From Mesobacterium_A hydrothermale (GTDB lineage: Bacteria; Pseudomonadota; Alphaproteobacteria; Rhodobacterales; Rhodobacteraceae), in the NCBI RefSeq assembly GCF_035818635.1, contig NZ_JAYLLH010000034.1, positions 1 to 32,791 on the forward strand: a stretch of 32,791 nucleotides of DNA. The letters run 5' to 3'. This document shows positions 30,346 to 32,791 of the stretch, in pieces. The notes beneath the pieces are model-generated. The model saw only the letters and a program-made list of their open reading frames with translations. It had not been told where the DNA came from and searched no databases. How positions within the stretch are numbered: position 1 is the stretch's first letter; every line of letters begins with the position of its first letter. Made by a program: the position numbers and the translations under genes.

Positions 30346-31470
30346 TTACTGCCTGTAGACGATGAAACCACCAGTTTCCTGGAACGTTACACCATCGGCG
30401 CGCGGGTCGTCACCCGTGGTCACGGCGATCCCTACGATCTCGTCGGCGTTTTCACCCGCCAGAATCCCGTAATAGGTACCAGAGCTTTCTTCGGCCGTGG
30501 TGCCATCCTGGAACCGGTAGATCGACCCGATGCTGCTGGTGATTTCACCGTTGGTGTCCGCGATGTTTGGGGTGATGACCGGGGTCAGGTTCGACAGGGT
30601 CACGTTGCCGTTCGGGTCCGATCCGCGGACCAGCGGAACCGAGGCATCGGCCTCGACCGCGTCAAGATAGGCATCGGTGATGTCGTTGCCGTCGATGTCG
30701 AACAGGCGACGGTTGTAGATGAACACCGCTACACCGGTCTGGGAATCGTTGAAATCCTTGAAGTCCAGCAGCACCTGCGCGTCACCCGACACATAGTTCA
30801 GGCCCGCTGCGCCGTTGAAAATCCGCACCCCGGCATAGTCGCCCAGGTATTCCGCATCGCCCGAGGTCGGGATGATCAGCTCGCGCGCGGCCCCGGTGTC
30901 GTCGGTGGCGTTGCGCTGATAGATGAAGCCGCCGAAGCCATAGTTTGCATAAGAGCCCGACCGCACGATGGCGAATTCGGTCATCCCGCTGGTCGACCGC
31001 GAATGGATCGCGCGATAGGTGAAGGTGTCGATGACGTTGCCGGTCAGCGGGTCGGTCACGGTCTGATCGGCCTCGTAGACCCGGAACCGGGCGTTGTCGT
31101 CCAACTGCCCCACCGCGTTCTGCGAAGTCGCGGTGCCGCCGCGGATATAGGTGTTGTCGCCGTCGAACGCCAGGTTGTCGACGCTGAACACATCCTCACC
31201 GCTGGCATTGGAATAGGTGATGTTGCGGGCATACCCGCCGCCGTCGCCCTCTTCGTCGCTCGTCGGCTCATAGCGCACGATCGAACTGTCCGAGGTCGGT
31301 TGCGTCGTTCCCGGCGGCAGCGTCCTGTCGCTGGTGATCGGCGTCGTGGTGCCCTCGTCGGTCGTCGTGGTCGTCGTCGTGGTGGTTTCGGTAGCTTCTT
31401 CCAGCGGGTTGCCGGTTTCGCACGCGGCAAGGACGCCAAGCGCAAGAAGGAACGCGGTTAAACGTGTCAT
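30346..31470 (-). CDS. Lipoprotein, probable Slam cargo (TbpB-like C-terminal barrel)
   Basis: A 374-residue lipoprotein. The lipobox LGVLAAC (Cys17 after an 11-residue hydrophobic stretch) gives an N-acylated cysteine. A low-complexity tether follows, with nine threonines (29-37) and further Thr/Pro/Ser to ~65. The remainder (about 70-374) is Gly/Asn/Thr-rich and beta-like, and its end (TYYGILAGENADEIVGI, GGFIVYRQ) resembles the small barrels of TbpB-type lipoproteins. The ATG at 31468-31470 is used because it starts a lipoprotein signal; GAGG lies upstream. It precedes the Slam-like gene by three bases. The cargo ligand is unknown: no TonB receptor or iron genes are near. Confidence 0.82.
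   Translation of the reverse strand: MTRLTAFLLALGVLAACETGNPLEEATETTTTTTTTTDEGTTTPITSDRTLPPGTTQPTSDSSIVRYEPTSDEEGDGGGYARNITYSNASGEDVFSVDNLAFDGDNTYIRGGTATSQNAVGQLDDNARFRVYEADQTVTDPLTGNVIDTFTYRAIHSRSTSGMTEFAIVRSGSYANYGFGGFIYQRNATDDTGAARELIIPTSGDAEYLGDYAGVRIFNGAAGLNYVSGDAQVLLDFKDFNDSQTGVAVFIYNRRLFDIDGNDITDAYLDAVEADASVPLVRGSDPNGNVTLSNLTPVITPNIADTNGEITSSIGSIYRFQDGTTAEESSGTYYGILAGENADEIVGIAVTTGDDPRADGVTFQETGGFIVYRQ
31360..31386. repeat. Triplet repeat encoding nine threonines
   Basis: On the plus strand nine consecutive NGT triplets (GGT or CGT) encode Thr29-Thr37 of the lipoprotein on the opposite strand. It is an imperfect trinucleotide tract. Length changes would stay in frame and alter only tether length. 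Confidence 0.85.
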
Positions 31471-31675
31471 TTGGAACTGCCTCGATGCCTGCATTTTTTA
31501 TGCTTTTGTCAAGAAATCCGGGCATCCCCTGCAAAAGTCAATGAAAACCCGTGGCCGTTTGCCAGATTTTCAGGCCCCTGCGGCCCAATTGCCGCCACCG
31601 TTTCTTGGCGTCGCGCGGCACGGTTCTACCAGATATAGTCAGACCCGACTCATCTTGTGCCCGAAGGATTCGCCC
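31471..31675. promoter_or_regulatory. Divergent promoter region between lipoprotein gene and thyX
   Basis: A 205-bp AT-richer region. GCAT-TTTTT-ATGC (31491-31503) is a small dyad. TTGACA on the minus strand (complement of 31507-31512) lies 37 bases upstream of the lipoprotein ATG, and a similar TTGAC follows 29 bases further upstream. A matching -10 is not clear. No Fur, Irr or Rhodo-box pattern was recognised. Confidence 0.35.
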
Positions 31676-32581
31676 ATGCCGCTCTCGCCCGAACAACAGG
31701 CCGACATCGACGCCCTGCGCGCCGCGCCGCAACCCACCCTGCGCGCCGTGTCCCCGGGGATGGAGGCGCATCTCTACACCGCCCACCCGGTGCTGGATCA
31801 CGGCTTTGTCCGGGTGATCGACTACATGGGCGACGATGCCGCGATCTGCCAGGCCGCGCGGGTCAGCTATGGCAAGGGCACCAAGTCGGTGCAGAACGAC
31901 GAGGGGCTGATCCGCTACCTGATGCGGCACTGGCATTCGACCCCGTTCGAGATGTGCGAGCTCAAGCTGCACGTCAAGCTGCCGGTCTTCGTCGCGCGCC
32001 AGTGGATCCGCCACCGCACCGCCAACGTCAACGAATACTCGGCCCGCTATTCGATCCTCGACCGCGAATTCTACATCCCCGCCCCCGAGGCATTGGCGGC
32101 GCAATCGGTGGTCAACAACCAGGGCCGGGGCGCCGCGCTGTCGGGGGAAGAGGCCGACCGCGTCCTGCGCTACCTGCGCGATGACGCGATGCGCTGCTAT
32201 GACCATTACGAGGAAATGATCAGCCAGGACGGCCAGCAGGGTCTGGCCCGCGAACTGGCCCGGATGAACCTGCCCGCCAATATCTATACCCAGTGGTATT
32301 GGAAGGTCGATCTGCACAACCTGCTGCATTTCCTGCGCCTGCGCGCCGACAGCCACGCCCAATACGAAATCCGCGTCTATGCCGAGGCGATCTGCACGAT
32401 CGTCGCCGACTGGGTGCCCTTCGCCTACAAGGCGTTCGAGGACTACCGCATGGGCGGCGCCACTTTGTCCGGTACAGCCCTTGAGTGTGTCCGCCGGATG
32501 TTGAAAGGGGAAGAGGTCACGCAGGAAACCTCCGGCATGTCCAAGGGGGAATGGCGGGAGTTCATGGAGGTTGTTGGGTGA
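31676..32581 (+). CDS. thyX: Flavin-dependent thymidylate synthase
   Basis: A 301-residue FAD enzyme making dTMP from dUMP with methylene-THF and NADPH, replacing ThyA. The signature RHRX7S appears as RQWIRHRTANVNEYSARYS. Other markers are ARVSYGKGTKSVQNDEGLIRYLMRHWHSTPFEMCELKLHVKLPVFVARQW before it and ELARMNLPANIYTQWYWKVDLHNLLHFLRLR after it, typical of ThyX from alphaproteobacteria. The ATG at 31676 has AAGGA at good spacing. The longer upstream frame crosses the promoter and the antisense of the lipoprotein gene and is rejected. No terminator is obvious after the stop. Confidence 0.97.
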   Translation: MPLSPEQQADIDALRAAPQPTLRAVSPGMEAHLYTAHPVLDHGFVRVIDYMGDDAAICQAARVSYGKGTKSVQNDEGLIRYLMRHWHSTPFEMCELKLHVKLPVFVARQWIRHRTANVNEYSARYSILDREFYIPAPEALAAQSVVNNQGRGAALSGEEADRVLRYLRDDAMRCYDHYEEMISQDGQQGLARELARMNLPANIYTQWYWKVDLHNLLHFLRLRADSHAQYEIRVYAEAICTIVADWVPFAYKAFEDYRMGGATLSGTALECVRRMLKGEEVTQETSGMSKGEWREFMEVVG

Positions 32582-32714
32582 AATCGGTGTGAGGAGTGAC
32601 TGGGTGGGAGGCAGTCGAAATACTTTCCGTTTTCTCATCTTGCCTAAGCAAACATAAGTAAATCTCAAGTTGTGCGACGCTGTCATGAACTTGTGCTTTT
32701 TGAGCTTCTAGTCC
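32582..32714. other. Non-coding stretch after thyX
   Basis: The 133 bases after thyX are AT-richer than the rest of the window. I see no gene, terminator or recognisable RNA here. The right inverted-repeat arm starts immediately afterwards. Confidence 0.6.
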
Positions 32715-32791
32715 ATCTAGTGGATTGATCGCGACAAACGAGTCCGAATTGGGATTCCCATTTGGTGCTGGCCGTGCGAGTCATGCTGATG
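32715..32791. repeat. Right arm of 77-bp terminal inverted repeat
   Basis: Exact reverse complement of bases 1-77. Reading outward from either end of the window gives the same 77 bases. One frame reading outward is open throughout, which leaves room for a coding sequence beyond the window, but no protein can be identified from 25 codons. Confidence 0.9.

Noticed and set aside
31360..31386. The threonine tract as a frame-shifting phase-variation switch
   Set aside because: The unit is three bases, so slippage cannot change the frame; only tether length could vary.
31471..31675. A Fur/Irr/RirA iron box before the TbpB-like lipoprotein gene
   Set aside because: I searched by eye for palindromic iron-box patterns and found only a short GCAT/ATGC dyad and TTGAC-like hexamers, which do not match.

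Overview
The window is GC-rich chromosomal DNA from an alphaproteobacterium, most likely a member of the Rhodobacteraceae/Roseobacter group. This rests on family resemblance: a flavin-dependent thymidylate synthase (ThyX), a glgP-B-C-A-X-malQ-pgm glycogen operon, an XRE regulator overlapping sdhE, an LdtR-like MarR regulator, and repeated gene-3'-end elements ending in the GGGATATTT motif that I associate with this family. I cannot name a genus. There are 30 supportable protein genes. I see no rRNA, tRNA, CRISPR array, complete insertion sequence or prophage, and no gene-free stretch over 300 bases.

Layout. 1-77: one arm of a perfect 77-bp inverted repeat that also closes the window (32715-32791). 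72-1679: a SAM methyltransferase divergent from a LysR regulator. 1875-4099: glyA divergent from nadK across a long dyad. 4200-6486: a YaeR-type VOC metalloprotein, an exported hydratase-like protein, a small conserved protein with a dyad-rich leader, and a four-helix membrane protein. 6661-10773: propionate-CoA ligase (prpE) with an AT-rich upstream region full of TTTGCAAA-like motifs, then a LysE-type exporter, an EamA-type transporter and a 65-residue protein. 10860-23738: a seven-gene minus-strand glycogen operon (glgP, glgB, glgC, glgA, glgX, malQ, pgm, in transcription order), with a LacI-type operator upstream. 23932-26992: a hypothetical protein, aspC, an XRE regulator overlapping sdhE, and an LdtR-like MarR regulator. 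27086-28898: a gloA-like gene overlapped by two tandem exported von Willebrand A-type (DUF1194-like) paralogs. 28960-31470: a lipoprotein followed by a Slam-type outer-membrane protein, a probable surface-lipoprotein export pair. 31676-32581: thyX.

How the genes work together. The glycogen operon forms a closed cycle. Pgm interconverts glucose-6-P and glucose-1-P, GlgC makes ADP-glucose, GlgA elongates and GlgB branches. GlgP, GlgX and MalQ degrade, debranch and recycle. Five of its six junctions with overlap or short spacing suggest tight co-expression: four reading-frame overlaps and two gaps under 50 bases. GlyA and ThyX both belong to one-carbon and thymidylate metabolism but are far apart. 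The most unusual system is the Slam/lipoprotein pair. The most unusual non-coding signals are the three-copy 3'-end element, the motif cluster upstream of prpE, the LacI-type operator upstream of glgP, and the terminal inverted repeat. That repeat may be an assembly boundary in a multicopy element rather than biology of this locus.
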